Shown here: piece after piece, positions 6,192-15,395 of the stretch
Numbering within the stretch: the stretch's first letter is position 1
Layout of the letters: the number at the start of each line of letters is the position of its first letter
Assembly (NCBI GenBank): GCA_022614705.1
Contig: JAKEIB010000236.1
Location: forward strand, 1 to 42,517
Direction of reading: 5' to 3'
Source: Planctomycetota bacterium
Lineage (GTDB): Bacteria; Planctomycetota; Planctomycetia; Pirellulales; Lacipirellulaceae
DNA: 42,517 nucleotides
The notes under the pieces: generated by a model
The model's database searches: none
Told to the model about the DNA's origin: nothing
The model's input: only the letters and a program-made list of their open reading frames with translations
Program-made: the position numbers and the translations under genes

Positions 6192-8825
6192 CTAGTTCAT
6201 CGGCGCAGCGGTCGCGGCGGCTTCGGCGACGGATTGGCCGGGCGACTGGGCGCGACCGCCGGTGGCACGTTGTAGTGCAGCGATGAGGCCCTGCTTCGTG
6301 TAGCCGCCGCCGAACACGATTGGATAGTACGGCGCGTTGCCGGGGAAGATGGCGATGACCGGCACGCCGTTGGCGCGAAGGGCTTTGAGGGTGCGGCGGA
6401 TCTCTTCGGGATAATTGGTGTAATCGGCGTACATCGTGACTACGCCCGTATTGGCAATCGCCTGCTCAACCGGCCTGGTGTGCAGCACGGTCTGCTCGAA
6501 GAACTTACAGTTGATGCACCACTCGGCCGAAAAGTCGACGAGCACAGTGCGCCCCTCGTCGACGGCAACTTGCTTGAGCTTTTCCAGCGAGAACGGCTGC
6601 CAGCTGGGGTCGGCCGGGGCGCCCGCGATGCGGTATAGCCAGCCGAACGATGCGGCGATGAACACCAGGATCACTGCGCCGGCGCCGCTCCAGGCCCAGA
6701 CGCGATCGCGGAACTCGGCGGTCAGCGGCGTGCGGGCGACCAGCCAGCAGGCGAACGCGATTCCGAGAAGTAGCAAGATCGTCGGCACCACGGCGGCCGG
6801 TTCGATGAACGAAAGAATGAACACAACGGTGGCCAACAGCACGAAGCCGCTGATCTGTTTGAACGTCTCCATCCAGCCGCCGGGCTTCGGTAAGAATCGC
6901 AGCAGCTCGGGCCACACGCCGATGAGGACGTACGGGCTGGCCATGCCGATGCCGAGGCTGGCAAAGACGAGCAGCGTCGTGCCGAGCGATTGAGTGACGG
7001 CCCAGGCAACGGCCGCCGCCATGAACGGGGCAGTGCAGGGGGTGGCGAGCACGGTCGTCACCACGCCCTTGAGGAACGCACCGACCGGGCCTTCCTGCGC
7101 GGCCGCTTTGTGTATCGAGCCACTTCCGAAGAAGCCGGGGATCGGAACTTCCCAAACACCGAGCAGGCTCAACGCCATCGCGAATACGACCGACGCGATG
7201 GACACGTTGAATGCCGTGCTGCCGAACTGCCCGCCCCAGGAAAGGCCGATGGTCGCGGCCAGGAGGCCAAGCAGCAGAAACACGGACACGATGCCGGCCG
7301 AGTACCACAGGTTGAGCACGAGCGCGTGCGCGCGACTCTTGCCGGCCTGCTCGACAAAGCTCATCACTTTGAGGCCGATCACCGGCAGCACGCACGGCAT
7401 GAGGTTAAGAATCAAACCGCCGACAAATGCCAGCGCGAGGTAATGCCCGATCGAGCCGGCGGCCTCGTCGATCTGAACTTGGTTGAGATCATACTGATCG
7501 GTGGCGCTGAGCACGGGCACGTCGGCAGCGGTATTTTTTGTCTGGGCCGTGTTTGACGCCTTGGGGGCAGACGATGTTGGGCCGGTCGATGTGCCATCGA
7601 GGAAATTTGCGAACGTACCAGCGAGCCGGGCCACGTCGCTGTAATTGCGGCCCGGCGCGAAGCGGATCGGCGCGCTCGCGACGGTCTTCGTGTCGCCCAC
7701 GGTGAGTGTGGTTTCAAAGCGGACGGCGTGCGGCAGTTCGCAGATATTTTTTCCGTCGTCGCGATATTCGCAGGCTTGATAGCCGATCAAGCCGTTGATC
7801 GCATAGTCGCCGGGCGGTGCGTTCTTGGGCACATCGACGCGGACCGCCCACGTGACTTCGCCTTCGTGGTATTGCATGCGGCCGAACTCCGGCACGGAAT
7901 CGTCGGTCTTTACCGGCGCATCCGTTGTTGGGCGATGCGGTATGAGTCCCGAGGCGTGGTTGATCGCAATGAGCATCGGTTTCGTGCCCGGCCGATCGTC
8001 GCGAGCTGAATAGGCGTAGATGCGGCTGCCTTTCGGCGACGTGGCGGTGAACTTCAACTCGGCCGTGTCACCGGGTTGCACGGCGCTCGGCACGAGCTGG
8101 CCGGTGAATTTCACGGCGGAGGATTCGGGCTGGAACGTGCCGTTCGACCAGCGGATTTCGGATTGCCCGCCACGGCGGGTAAACTCCTTTCCCGCCGCGG
8201 CGGGTGAACTACTTACGGATTTGCGGAGATCGGTCGCGATGATGGAGGGAAGTTTTATGTCGTTCGCCAACTTCGCGGTGAAGGCCTTCTCGACCGGCTC
8301 GCAATAGCCGCCGGTTTGGCAGACTTCCATGTGGACGGTGCCTTCGACTTCGAGCTTGGCCGGGGCGACGCCGGCGGAGAGCTCGAGAGGCGCGTACCAG
8401 GTGACCTGGCCTTCGTGTTCCTGAATTTCGAGGCCGGTCCAAACCGGTCCTTGCTCGATGCGGCTATTCGGCGCCGGAGTGGCGCGGAATTCGCCGAGCA
8501 GGCGATAGTCTTTCGACGGATCGAGCAAGATGCGCGTCGGCAGCGGTCCGCCAGACGGTTGCGTGATGGAATACGTGTGTCGACCGGCTGCAATCTTGGC
8601 CGTGAGCATGAGGACGGCCGGGTGCTCTACGGTCGCGGGCGCGAGTTGCGCCTTGAGCGTGGCCGGCTCCAGCCCGATGTCGCTCGATGAATCGAACTGT
8701 CCGATGATGCCTTCGCTGAATCGATCGCTGGAGCGCGGCGGCTCGTTGAAAGTCTGCGCGCTGGCCAAGCTGAACGCGGCCAGCGGCATCCATGCAGAAA
8801 GAAAAAGTATCGCGAAATAGCGCAC
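6192..8825 (-). CDS. dsbD: DsbD-type thiol:disulfide interchange protein
   Basis: An 877-residue membrane protein. A signal peptide (about residues 1-24, ending SLASAQ) is followed by a periplasmic region of about 400 residues with two repeats of the DsbD N-terminal type. Next comes a central block of about eight membrane segments (about 450-720) carrying MPCVLPVIGLKVMSF and VLATPCTAPFM, the paired cysteines of the DsbD/CcdA family. The C-terminal thioredoxin domain has W769-C-I-N-C773. DsbD carries electrons from cytoplasmic thioredoxin to periplasmic oxidised thiols, for disulfide isomerisation or cytochrome c maturation. It is longer than E. coli DsbD (about 565 residues) because of the doubled N-terminal part. 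A GC-rich palindromic repeat is embedded in frame near residues 208-220. It is transcribed away from the SseB-like gene. Confidence 0.9.
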   Translation of the reverse strand: MRYFAILFLSAWMPLAAFSLASAQTFNEPPRSSDRFSEGIIGQFDSSSDIGLEPATLKAQLAPATVEHPAVLMLTAKIAAGRHTYSITQPSGGPLPTRILLDPSKDYRLLGEFRATPAPNSRIEQGPVWTGLEIQEHEGQVTWYAPLELSAGVAPAKLEVEGTVHMEVCQTGGYCEPVEKAFTAKLANDIKLPSIIATDLRKSVSSSPAAAGKEFTRRGGQSEIRWSNGTFQPESSAVKFTGQLVPSAVQPGDTAELKFTATSPKGSRIYAYSARDDRPGTKPMLIAINHASGLIPHRPTTDAPVKTDDSVPEFGRMQYHEGEVTWAVRVDVPKNAPPGDYAINGLIGYQACEYRDDGKNICELPHAVRFETTLTVGDTKTVASAPIRFAPGRNYSDVARLAGTFANFLDGTSTGPTSSAPKASNTAQTKNTAADVPVLSATDQYDLNQVQIDEAAGSIGHYLALAFVGGLILNLMPCVLPVIGLKVMSFVEQAGKSRAHALVLNLWYSAGIVSVFLLLGLLAATIGLSWGGQFGSTAFNVSIASVVFAMALSLLGVWEVPIPGFFGSGSIHKAAAQEGPVGAFLKGVVTTVLATPCTAPFMAAAVAWAVTQSLGTTLLVFASLGIGMASPYVLIGVWPELLRFLPKPGGWMETFKQISGFVLLATVVFILSFIEPAAVVPTILLLLGIAFACWLVARTPLTAEFRDRVWAWSGAGAVILVFIAASFGWLYRIAGAPADPSWQPFSLEKLKQVAVDEGRTVLVDFSAEWCINCKFFEQTVLHTRPVEQAIANTGVVTMYADYTNYPEEIRRTLKALRANGVPVIAIFPGNAPYYPIVFGGGYTKQGLIAALQRATGGRAQSPGQSVAEAAATAAPMN
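8166..8205. repeat. Paired GC palindromes within dsbD
   Basis: CCCGCCACGGCGGGT (8166-8180) and CCCGCCGCGGCGGGT (8191-8205) lie 10 bp apart in the dsbD-like frame. The same core, CCGCCGCGGCGG, recurs at 28495-28515 and 31461-31480 and near 6150-6170. The codons encode a Ser/Ala/Arg/Gly-rich segment between the two N-terminal repeats, so the insertion probably sits in a linker. Confidence 0.7.
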
Positions 8826-9083
8826 GTGGGGGTTCCTTGACAGGCAAATGGACGACTCGAACGAGTGCCAAGGCTGGTCCGGAATTCTACTCGTTTGCCC
8901 GGCACAAGCCTATCCCGGCGGCAGCGTGAACGGGCCAGTAAAAGGCGGGAAAAACGCGCCGCCGCTACGGTCGCTCGTCGGCAGGAGGATCGTAGACGCT
9001 ACTACGCACGCGGGATACATTGGGTTCGTCGAAGACTGCAAGCTTTGCATGGCGTGTAGCGTCCATGGGTGGATTCGGTTCAC
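8826..9083. other. Divergent intergenic region, no feature identified
   Basis: 258 bp between the divergently transcribed dsbD-type gene and the SseB-like gene must hold both promoters. I could not settle on -35/-10 pairs by eye. Short open frames here (8848-9108 and others) have no recognisable product and are not called. Confidence 0.5.
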
Positions 9084-9569
9084 ATGCGAAACTTCCTACG
9101 AAGACTGATCGGTTCGGGCGATCCGCTGGCCGACGCCGGCAGGCGCCATTGCGGCGAAGCGTTTGTTCATGCGGTCGAAGCAGCCGACATATTCGTTCTC
9201 GCGGCCATGCAGAGTGAAGGGCTTGACGCTGCAACGTTTACCCAAGAGCAGCTACTTGCGGAAATTGAACGGTCTGCTCGCGACCTCAGTGAACGTCAGG
9301 ATGGGTTCGAACCATTCGTATACCGTCGAGATGGCGTCAGTTGTTTGCCGTTTTTCAGCTCGCAGGAGCATTGCGAAGTCTTTTGCGGGGAGTACTCGAA
9401 ACTACGAAACCGAGTGTTACCGTTTCAGGTGCTGGGCATTAAAGGCAGCGTCCTCGCAGTATGCAGTTCGTCGGTTGAGCGATTGATTTTGAACGATTGG
9501 ACGGCAGATGAGCGTCCCATATCAGCCGAAGAAAAGCGGTTGTTGGAAAAAGATGTAGGCCTGAAATAA
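9084..9569 (+). CDS. SseB-like protein
   Basis: A 161-residue soluble protein. The segment from about residue 30 (DIFVLAAMQSEGLD) through FEPFVYRRDGVSCLPFFSSQEHCEVFCGEY to LPFQVLGIKGSVLAVCSSSVERLILNDWTADE resembles the SseB N-terminal domain: helix, strand with a 'lp-F-s-s' turn, then a strand ending near a conserved Leu-Asn pair. SseB-like proteins were named for enhanced serine sensitivity, but their biochemical role is unknown. ATG 9084 is preferred to the GTG at 9069, five codons upstream, because the MRNFLRRLIG start looks natural. Only moderate confidence in the family. Confidence 0.6.
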   Translation: MRNFLRRLIGSGDPLADAGRRHCGEAFVHAVEAADIFVLAAMQSEGLDAATFTQEQLLAEIERSARDLSERQDGFEPFVYRRDGVSCLPFFSSQEHCEVFCGEYSKLRNRVLPFQVLGIKGSVLAVCSSSVERLILNDWTADERPISAEEKRLLEKDVGLK

Positions 9570-9590
9570 GCGTATTCCTCCAACTCGGGC

Positions 9591-10634
9591 CTACCCTTTT
9601 ACGCGATCTCGAATTCTGCGGAAGCGCTCGATCACCCGGCTGCGTTTTTCAAACCCGCGTCGTTCAATGTAAATCCACCGGATCCAATTGCAGCCTGCGA
9701 GGATTGGCGCGGCTGTGTCAAGTGCTACGACGGCAAGCGACTCGTGTTGCGATAGCGGGCGGACGGCGGAGTACGCGGCGAGGCCTTCGTGCCAGGGTTC
9801 GGACGTTGGATGCCCCTCCCCTGGCCCCTTCCCGAAATGGGGAGGGGAACCGGAGGCGAGGCTGCCGAGGAGGCGGGCGATGTCGGTGGCGGGGGTGTCG
9901 ATGTCGATCGCGCCGAAATCGATGAGGCCGGTGACTTCGTCGCCGGTGAAGAGGACATGATCGTGCCAGACGTCGCGGAGACAGGGTTGGAGCGGCAGCG
10001 GCACGTTGGCGAGCGGCTCCAGCTGCGCGATGGCTCGTGGGACGGCCCGCGGCAGCGCGGCAATGAATTTGCGGGCGAGAGGGACGAGATCGGGCCATGT
10101 CGTGTCGGTGATTGCGCGGGACAAGGCGTTGATTCCGCCGTGCGCGAGGTCGTGCAGGCGTGCGAGGCGGCGGGGGATAGCGGGCGGCGGACCGGCGACC
10201 CGTGGCGTTGGGGCTATTTCCGGCAGTACGAAATCGACCACCGCAAGGTGGAACTGCGCGAGAGCGGTCATCGCGGCGCGGAGTTTATCAATGCTTGGCG
10301 AGTCTTTGTAATCGGCCGCACCGAGCATCCACGGTTCCAGTTCCCACAAGTGACCAGCGTGTGCTGTGAACGATTCGCCATAGCGTGTCGTAATTGGAGC
10401 AGAGAGGAACGTGATGCCGCGCTGTGCGGCATGGTTCACAACGGCGTGAATGAAATGCAAATGGTCGGACGTGGGATGCTCGGCCGGCCAGCGGCGAAGT
10501 ATGAGGGTACCGCGGGGCGCGGTAATACGCCAGAATTGCGCACCGCTCATGCCACCGGCGGAACCAAGAAGTTCGATAAGCGTGGGGCGGCAATCGCGAG
10601 GATATCGCTGCAATAGTTGATTAAGTCCGCTCAT
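9591..10634 (-). CDS. Phosphotransferase of the aminoglycoside-kinase (APH) fold
   Basis: A 347-residue protein with kinase-like fold marks: an N-terminal strand region (FWRITAPRGTLILRRWP), then a catalytic-loop equivalent, LRDVWHDHVLFTGDEVTGLIDF, in which W-H-D-H-V-L-F stands where the family usually has H-G-D-x-x-x-x-N and IDF is the metal-binding D-F-E/G equivalent, followed by DTPATDIARLLG. The family phosphorylates small molecules such as aminoglycosides, choline or homoserine; the substrate here cannot be told. Between residues about 263 and 274 a palindromic repeat adds a Gly/Pro-rich stretch, just after the metal-binding site. It ends 21 bp from the SseB-like stop, convergent. Confidence 0.72.
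   Translation of the reverse strand: MSGLNQLLQRYPRDCRPTLIELLGSAGGMSGAQFWRITAPRGTLILRRWPAEHPTSDHLHFIHAVVNHAAQRGITFLSAPITTRYGESFTAHAGHLWELEPWMLGAADYKDSPSIDKLRAAMTALAQFHLAVVDFVLPEIAPTPRVAGPPPAIPRRLARLHDLAHGGINALSRAITDTTWPDLVPLARKFIAALPRAVPRAIAQLEPLANVPLPLQPCLRDVWHDHVLFTGDEVTGLIDFGAIDIDTPATDIARLLGSLASGSPPHFGKGPGEGHPTSEPWHEGLAAYSAVRPLSQHESLAVVALDTAAPILAGCNWIRWIYIERRGFEKRSRVIERFRRIRDRVKG
9813..9847. repeat. Palindromic repeat within the APH-like gene
   Basis: CCCCTCCCC (9813-9821) and GGGGAGGGG (9839-9847) are perfect inverted arms enclosing a 17-nt centre. On the minus strand it encodes about 12 residues rich in Pro and Gly. In frame, no stop codon. Confidence 0.7.
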
Positions 10635-10657
10635 TGAAAGAACAGCGAATTGTTTTT

Positions 10658-10734
10658 GAACAGGAGGAAACAGAGGTCGCAGAGGGGGCTGATCTAGTTT
10701 TTGCCTTCTCCGTTCTCTCTGTTGCCTCCTGTTC
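10658..10734. repeat. Inverted repeat in the 5' flank of the metalloprotease gene
   Basis: Arms GAACAGGAGGAAACAGAG (10658-10675) and CTCTGTTGCCTCCTGTTC (10717-10734) are complementary in 17 of 18 positions, with a 41-nt centre that contains a run of T. It lies between the divergent phosphotransferase (start 10634) and the metalloprotease (start 10979). The remaining bases of this 344-bp gap (10735-10978) show no ORF I trust. Confidence 0.75.
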
Positions 10735-10978
10735 CGAATCTCCGTGTTTTGGACTATGTCGTCGATTCCGACGTAGGCACCGAGGAAGTTCCGGCGATGC
10801 CATCGCCGGCTTTATTGGGACGCATGGAGCGTGCCTGCTACTTTGGGGGCTTTATGGATCGAAAGAAGTGCTAAAAATGACGTATATTCACGGGGGCCAT
10901 TCTACACTTACGCCGTGAATACAAACCCTCCTGGCGCGCATTTTGCCGCCGCAAGTCTTGGCTTCTAAGGTACTTATC

Positions 10979-13786
10979 ATGCGCACATTGTCTCGCTTCG
11001 TCGCGTTGCTCACGCTCATTGTTGTCGGTTTGGCCTTGGTATCATTGAACTCGCCATCCGCGTTTGCCGCGGAAGATCTGGCAGAATCGTTAAAGGCCGC
11101 AGCGACTGATGCCAAGCCCGATGGCGAGAGCAAAGAGGAGCCAAAGCAGGACGACAAAGAAGAATCCAACGGCGCAAAGAAGGACGAGGACACGGAAGCG
11201 AAGCCCGCGGCCAAGCCGGCAGCGGCTGCCGCGACGCCGAAGCCAAAGTATCCGCCGTTCGAGGAGTTTTTGAAGGACGCCGAGGAGAAGCCGGGCCTCA
11301 TCAAGCTGTGGCAAAAGGACGACCAATTGTTCGCGGAACTCAGCGCGCAGCAATTGGATCGCGATTACATCGTGCTGATCACGATTGCCCGCGGCATCGG
11401 CCAGACGCCGATTGTCGGCGGCTTCAGCTGGGGCTTTGGCGATGATGCGGTGTGGCAATTCCGCAAGGCGGGCGAAAACATCCAGCTCGTGCGGCGTAAC
11501 GTGCGTTTCACGGCCGAGAGCGGCAGCCCGACCGAGCGGGCCGTCAAGTTTGCATATACCGATAGCGTGCTGTTCAGTTTGCCGATTCGCACGAAGAGTC
11601 CACAAGGCGCGTACGTTGTTGATCTGACGCCCGTGTTCATGAGCGATCTGCCGCAAATTGGCCTGGTGCTGCCGGGCTTCTCTTTCGCGCCGAACAAAAG
11701 CACGTGGGCCGACGTGAGCGTGATGGCCAAAAACATTGAGCTGCAGGTTGCGGCTACGTACGCATCCAGCGGGCTCAGCAGCATTGATTCGGTGCCCGAT
11801 AGCCGCGGTGTGACGGTTAACGTGCACTATTCGATCAGCGAGCTGCCGGTGACGTCGTACAAGCCTCGGCTGGCGGATGACCGAGTGGGCTACTTCCTCA
11901 CCGTGCTCAAGGATTTTTCGAAGAAGGAGAGCGACGACGATCGCTTCGTGCGTTACATCACGCGATGGAATCTCGAGAAAGCCGATCCGAAGGCGGAGAT
12001 GTCGACGCCTAAGGAGCCGATTGTGTTTTGGCTCGAAAAGACGATCCCGTTCAAATACCGCAAGCCGATTCGCGACGGCATTCTCGAATGGAACAAGGCG
12101 TTCGAGAAGGCGGGCTTTTACGATGCGATCGAGGTACGGCAGCAGCCGGATGACGCACCGTGGGAGCCGGGCGACATTCGCTACAACACGTACCGCTGGA
12201 TCACGGCGGGCGTGGGCTTCGCGATGGGTCCCTCGCGCGTAAATCCGACGACCGGCCAAATATTGGACGCCGACATCATCTTCGACGCCGACTTCCTGCA
12301 GTATTGGAAGCAGGGATATGAAACGTTTACTCCCGAAGGCATTGCCCTATTAACGGGCGGACCCATTGATTTGGACGAATATCGGGCCGAACAACTGCGG
12401 ACGCCGGCCTATTTGCGTGAATCGCACGGCGCCCGTTGCTCGTGCAACATGTTGAGCGGTTTGTCGCGGCAGTTCGCGATGAGTTCAGCCGTGATGGCCA
12501 GCCGCAAGCGAAGCGACGCCGAATTGGAAAAGCTCATCATGCAGGGCATGAAGGAAATCGCCATGCACGAAGTCGGCCACACTCTCGGACTGGCCCACAA
12601 TTTTCATGCCAGCACGTTGTACTCGTTGGCCGACCTGAACGACCCGGAGAAGACGGCTAAGACGGGCATCGGCGCCTCGGTGATGGATTACAACCCAGTG
12701 AACATCATGCCGGATGGAAAAAGGCAGGGCGACTTCTTCTCGACGACGATCGGCCCGTACGACATTTGGGCGATCGAGTACGGTTACAAGCCGCTGGGCG
12801 GCGGGTCACCGGACGCGGAGCTGCCGGAGTTGAAGAAAATCGCTGCCCGCAGCGGCGAGCTGGGGTTGGCGTTCGCGTCGGATGGGAACGCCCGCGGAAT
12901 CGATCCTGATCCACACAGCGTTCGCTACGATTTGGGCAACGACCTGGTGGCGTATGCGAAGTCGCAAGCGAAGCTCGTTGCGGATAGTTGGCCAAACATT
13001 GTGGAGGACATGACGAAAGAAGGGGACGGGTATCAACGAGCGCGGCGTGCGTTCGGCGTGCTGTTGGCGCGACACGGCGAAGTGATGTTCTCGGCGGCCC
13101 GCTACGTCGGCGGCCTGTACGTGAGCCGCAGCCATAAGGGCGACGCGAGCGCGCCGAAGCCGCTGGAAGTAGTTCCCGCGGAGCGTCAACGCGAGGCTCT
13201 GGCGCTGCTGGAAACGCAGGTGTTCAGCGACAAGCCGTTCAACTTCCCGCCCGAGTTGTACAATCACCTGGCGGCGTCGCAATGGGACCATTGGGGCACC
13301 GAGATCGTCGAGCGCGGCGACTACCCGGCGCACGACGTCATCCTGATGTGGCAGGACCGCATCGCGAGCCGGCTGCTCTCGCCGCTCACACTTTCGCGGC
13401 TGCACGACAGCGAGCTCAAGGCGCCGGCCGATGCCGACGCACTTACCGCGGCCGAGCTGATCGAGCGGCTGACAAAGGCCGTTTTTTCGGAAGTCGACAC
13501 GGTGAAGGAAGGCGAGTTTACGAATCGCAAGCCGGCGATTTCCAGCATTCGCCGTAATTTGCAGCGGAGTTATTTGCAGCGGATATCGCAGCTCGCGCTG
13601 GGTCAAACGGTCGCGCCGGCCGACTGCGAAACGATCGCGTTCGCCGAGTTGGGCCGACTGAAGACGCGAATCGACTCGATGCTCACTGGCGAAGCGAAGC
13701 TGGATAGTTATACGCGGGCGCACCTGGAAGAAACTTCGGCGCGGATTACCAAGGTCGTGGATGCGCGGATGCTGGTGTCGCCGTAA
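10979..13786 (+). CDS. Secreted zinc metalloprotease (DUF5117/DUF4953-like)
   Basis: A 935-residue protein with a signal peptide (about residues 1-33, ending SAFAAED), a Lys/Glu/Ala-rich linker to about residue 95, then a long catalytic region. The metzincin-type zinc motif H530-E-V-G-H534-T-L-G-L-A-H540 is intact and is followed by ASVMDYNPVNI, a plausible Met-turn (SVMDY). Upstream segments (GFSWGFGDDAVWQF; VFWLEKTIPFKYRKPIRDGILEWNKAFEKAG) match the large planctomycete/Bacteroidetes-type zinc proteases with DUF5117 and DUF4953 domains. It probably cleaves proteins outside the cytoplasm. ATG 10979 is chosen over the upstream frame start 10943 because it gives a canonical signal peptide after TAAGG. 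Converges on the parE-like gene, 21 bp away. Confidence 0.88.
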   Translation: MRTLSRFVALLTLIVVGLALVSLNSPSAFAAEDLAESLKAAATDAKPDGESKEEPKQDDKEESNGAKKDEDTEAKPAAKPAAAAATPKPKYPPFEEFLKDAEEKPGLIKLWQKDDQLFAELSAQQLDRDYIVLITIARGIGQTPIVGGFSWGFGDDAVWQFRKAGENIQLVRRNVRFTAESGSPTERAVKFAYTDSVLFSLPIRTKSPQGAYVVDLTPVFMSDLPQIGLVLPGFSFAPNKSTWADVSVMAKNIELQVAATYASSGLSSIDSVPDSRGVTVNVHYSISELPVTSYKPRLADDRVGYFLTVLKDFSKKESDDDRFVRYITRWNLEKADPKAEMSTPKEPIVFWLEKTIPFKYRKPIRDGILEWNKAFEKAGFYDAIEVRQQPDDAPWEPGDIRYNTYRWITAGVGFAMGPSRVNPTTGQILDADIIFDADFLQYWKQGYETFTPEGIALLTGGPIDLDEYRAEQLRTPAYLRESHGARCSCNMLSGLSRQFAMSSAVMASRKRSDAELEKLIMQGMKEIAMHEVGHTLGLAHNFHASTLYSLADLNDPEKTAKTGIGASVMDYNPVNIMPDGKRQGDFFSTTIGPYDIWAIEYGYKPLGGGSPDAELPELKKIAARSGELGLAFASDGNARGIDPDPHSVRYDLGNDLVAYAKSQAKLVADSWPNIVEDMTKEGDGYQRARRAFGVLLARHGEVMFSAARYVGGLYVSRSHKGDASAPKPLEVVPAERQREALALLETQVFSDKPFNFPPELYNHLAASQWDHWGTEIVERGDYPAHDVILMWQDRIASRLLSPLTLSRLHDSELKAPADADALTAAELIERLTKAVFSEVDTVKEGEFTNRKPAISSIRRNLQRSYLQRISQLALGQTVAPADCETIAFAELGRLKTRIDSMLTGEAKLDSYTRAHLEETSARITKVVDARMLVSP

Positions 13787-13807
13787 CTGGCGGCGCACTC
13801 ACTGGGA

Positions 13808-14101
13808 CTACTTTCGCCGCATCCCGAGCCCAGGGTGTCGGCTATGGTGTCGGACAATGATGATCAGCACGGTGTTTTCGTCGGGCGTTCGATAATAGAT
13901 ACCGTAGGGGAAGCGATCCAATAAGAAGCGCCGGATTCCCGAGCGTACTTGCTCAAACATCAAAGGGTTCTCGTGAACCTTTGCGATGGCCTCCTCGATC
14001 TCCCTAAGGAATTCGTTCTCCAATCCGGGACGCTGCGCTCGGTAATATCTTGCCGCTTCCGCAATGTCGCGTTGGGCCTGTGGGATAATTTCGAGATTCA
14101 T
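13808..14101 (-). CDS. RelE/ParE family toxin
   Basis: A 97-residue protein with the ParE/RelE pattern: I-x-P-x-A-Q-x-D-I-x-E-A-A-x-Y-Y at the start, then RPGLENEFLREIEEAIAKVHENP, and the C-terminal strands RRFLLDRFPYGIYYRT and VLIIIVRHHSRHPG. ParE toxins inhibit gyrase and RelE toxins cleave mRNA; which applies is not clear from sequence. It overlaps its antitoxin by 4 bp (ATGA at 14098-14101), antitoxin first. Confidence 0.88.
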   Translation of the reverse strand: MNLEIIPQAQRDIAEAARYYRAQRPGLENEFLREIEEAIAKVHENPLMFEQVRSGIRRFLLDRFPYGIYYRTPDENTVLIIIVRHHSRHPGLGMRRK

Positions 14102-14322
14102 TGGAGTGAATCTCGAATTTCGCGCATTGCCTGGCTAAATGGCATGGGTTTTGTGGCACCCGATTCGATTTCCGCGTCACGGCGCGCGATCTCGGCAAAA
14201 AGCTCGTCATCCTCGCCATATTGATTCTCGACGCTACTCCAAATTCTCTGGGCAAGTTCGATACGCTGCTCGGGCGGCAAGGCCAAGGCTTGGGCCGTGA
14301 TTACATCGAGACTCGGCGACAT
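14098..14322 (-). CDS. Addiction-module antitoxin (TIGR02574-like)
   Basis: A 74-residue protein that starts SLDVITAQALALPPEQRIEL and continues A-Q-R-I-W-S-S-V, the helix pattern of the putative addiction-module component family. The C-terminus is acidic and flexible, as expected for a toxin-binding part. It precedes the ParE-like toxin with a 4-bp overlap. The 130 bp upstream, before the Uma2 gene on the other strand, should hold both promoters. Confidence 0.85.
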   Translation of the reverse strand: MSPSLDVITAQALALPPEQRIELAQRIWSSVENQYGEDDELFAEIARRDAEIESGATKPMPFSQAMREIRDSLQ

Positions 14323-14452
14323 GGCGGCGCACCTCGCTGGTTAGTGGAAACGCGTGACTTGGAGGTTCCAATCGTTATTGTATTGTGGAGTGGCGCGGCT
14401 GTCAGCCTGAGTTGGTTCTGGTAGAATTGAACTAGAACGCGGAGACACGCGC

Positions 14453-15046
14453 ATGAAAGCGGTCATGGCCAACGTGCCGGAACACATTTTGGAATGGCGA
14501 CGCCGCACCGGCGCCGACCAGTGGGACGAAATGTGGGAGGGGGTATTGCACATGGCGCCGAGCCCAAATCGGGATCATCAGGATTTTGAATTGTCATTGG
14601 CGATGTGGTTGCGGCTTCATTGGGCCAAAGCAACCAGCGGCCGCGTCTATACTCGGATCAATGTCGCGGAGCCGGGCACTTGGCCCGACAACTATCGAAT
14701 ACCCGACATCGTGCTTCTTACGCCGAATCGCTTTGCCATTGATCACAACGAATACTTCAACGGCGGTCCCGACGCAGTGATTGAGATATACAGCCCGGGG
14801 GACGAGACGTATGAAAAACTGGATTTCTACGCCAAATTGAATGTACGCGAGGTATGGGTCTGCGATCGCGACACGAAGCGACCAACAATCTTTATGCTTA
14901 CGATGGGCAAGTATCAAGTTGTCGAGGCCGATGACGAGGGTTGGATTCGAAGCAACGTGGCCAATTGCGAATTGCGAGCCACGGCGGACGGCGAATTGAA
15001 AATTCGCTTAAGTGGCCGAGGCGAAACTCAGGCGCGACTGCCATGA
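14453..15046 (+). CDS. Uma2-family (DUF820) putative endonuclease
   Basis: A 197-residue protein of the Uma2/DUF820 family with a PD-(D/E)xK-like core: D85 in RIPDIVLL, E111 in DAVIEIYSPGDETYEK with S114 and D117, and K122, followed by the helix LDFYAKLNVREVWVCD. These residues match the family's catalytic motif. Uma2 proteins are common in cyanobacteria and planctomycetes; their target and role are unsettled. A start at ATG 14465 is also possible; 14453 is preceded by CGGAGA. The gene overlaps the PII gene by 4 bp (15043-15046), which implies translational coupling with a nitrogen/energy-sensing protein. A tie to mobile elements or defence is not shown. Confidence 0.82.
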   Translation: MKAVMANVPEHILEWRRRTGADQWDEMWEGVLHMAPSPNRDHQDFELSLAMWLRLHWAKATSGRVYTRINVAEPGTWPDNYRIPDIVLLTPNRFAIDHNEYFNGGPDAVIEIYSPGDETYEKLDFYAKLNVREVWVCDRDTKRPTIFMLTMGKYQVVEADDEGWIRSNVANCELRATADGELKIRLSGRGETQARLP

Positions 15047-15390
15047 AAATGCTTTTTGCCGTCATACAGCCGACGAAGCTTGATGCGGTACAGCAGGCGC
15101 TGTCGCGGCTCGACGTGACGCGGATGACCGTTTGCGACGCAATGGGCTACGCCCGGCAGCGTGGGCAGCTTGAGACGTATCGCGGGCACGAGTACAAGAC
15201 GAACTTGCTGCGCAAGATCGCGCTCGAGATTGCCGTGAACGACGATTTCGTCGACCGAACGGTCGAGTGCCTGGAGGACGTCGCCCGCACAAGCGCCGAA
15301 GGGCATATCGGCGACGGCAAGATTTTTGTCGTGCCGATGGAGCAGGCGATTCAAATCAGCGACGGCTACCGCGGCAAAGGCGCGATCTAA
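15043..15390 (+). CDS. glnB: PII-family nitrogen regulator (GlnB-like)
   Basis: A 115-residue PII protein. It has the N-terminal strand MLFAVIQPTKLDAVQQAL, a T-loop with YRGHEY51, in which Tyr51 falls at the classical uridylylation position, and the C-terminal T-S-A-E-G-x-I-G-D-G-K-I-F-V motif that binds ATP with 2-oxoglutarate. The usual C-terminal RTGE is replaced by SDGYRG. PII trimers sense 2-oxoglutarate and ATP/ADP and bind transporters or enzymes. The start overlaps the Uma2 stop by 4 bp (ATGA). No ammonium transporter or glutamine synthetase gene is near, which is unusual for glnB/glnK, so its partner cannot be inferred from context. Confidence 0.9.
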   Translation: MKMLFAVIQPTKLDAVQQALSRLDVTRMTVCDAMGYARQRGQLETYRGHEYKTNLLRKIALEIAVNDDFVDRTVECLEDVARTSAEGHIGDGKIFVVPMEQAIQISDGYRGKGAI

Positions 15391-15395
15391 ATCGC

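Noticed and set aside
10634..10918. 94-residue plus-strand frame in the gap before the metalloprotease
   Set aside because: About 40 residues come from the inverted repeat 10658-10734, and the rest shows no domain or ribosome-binding site.
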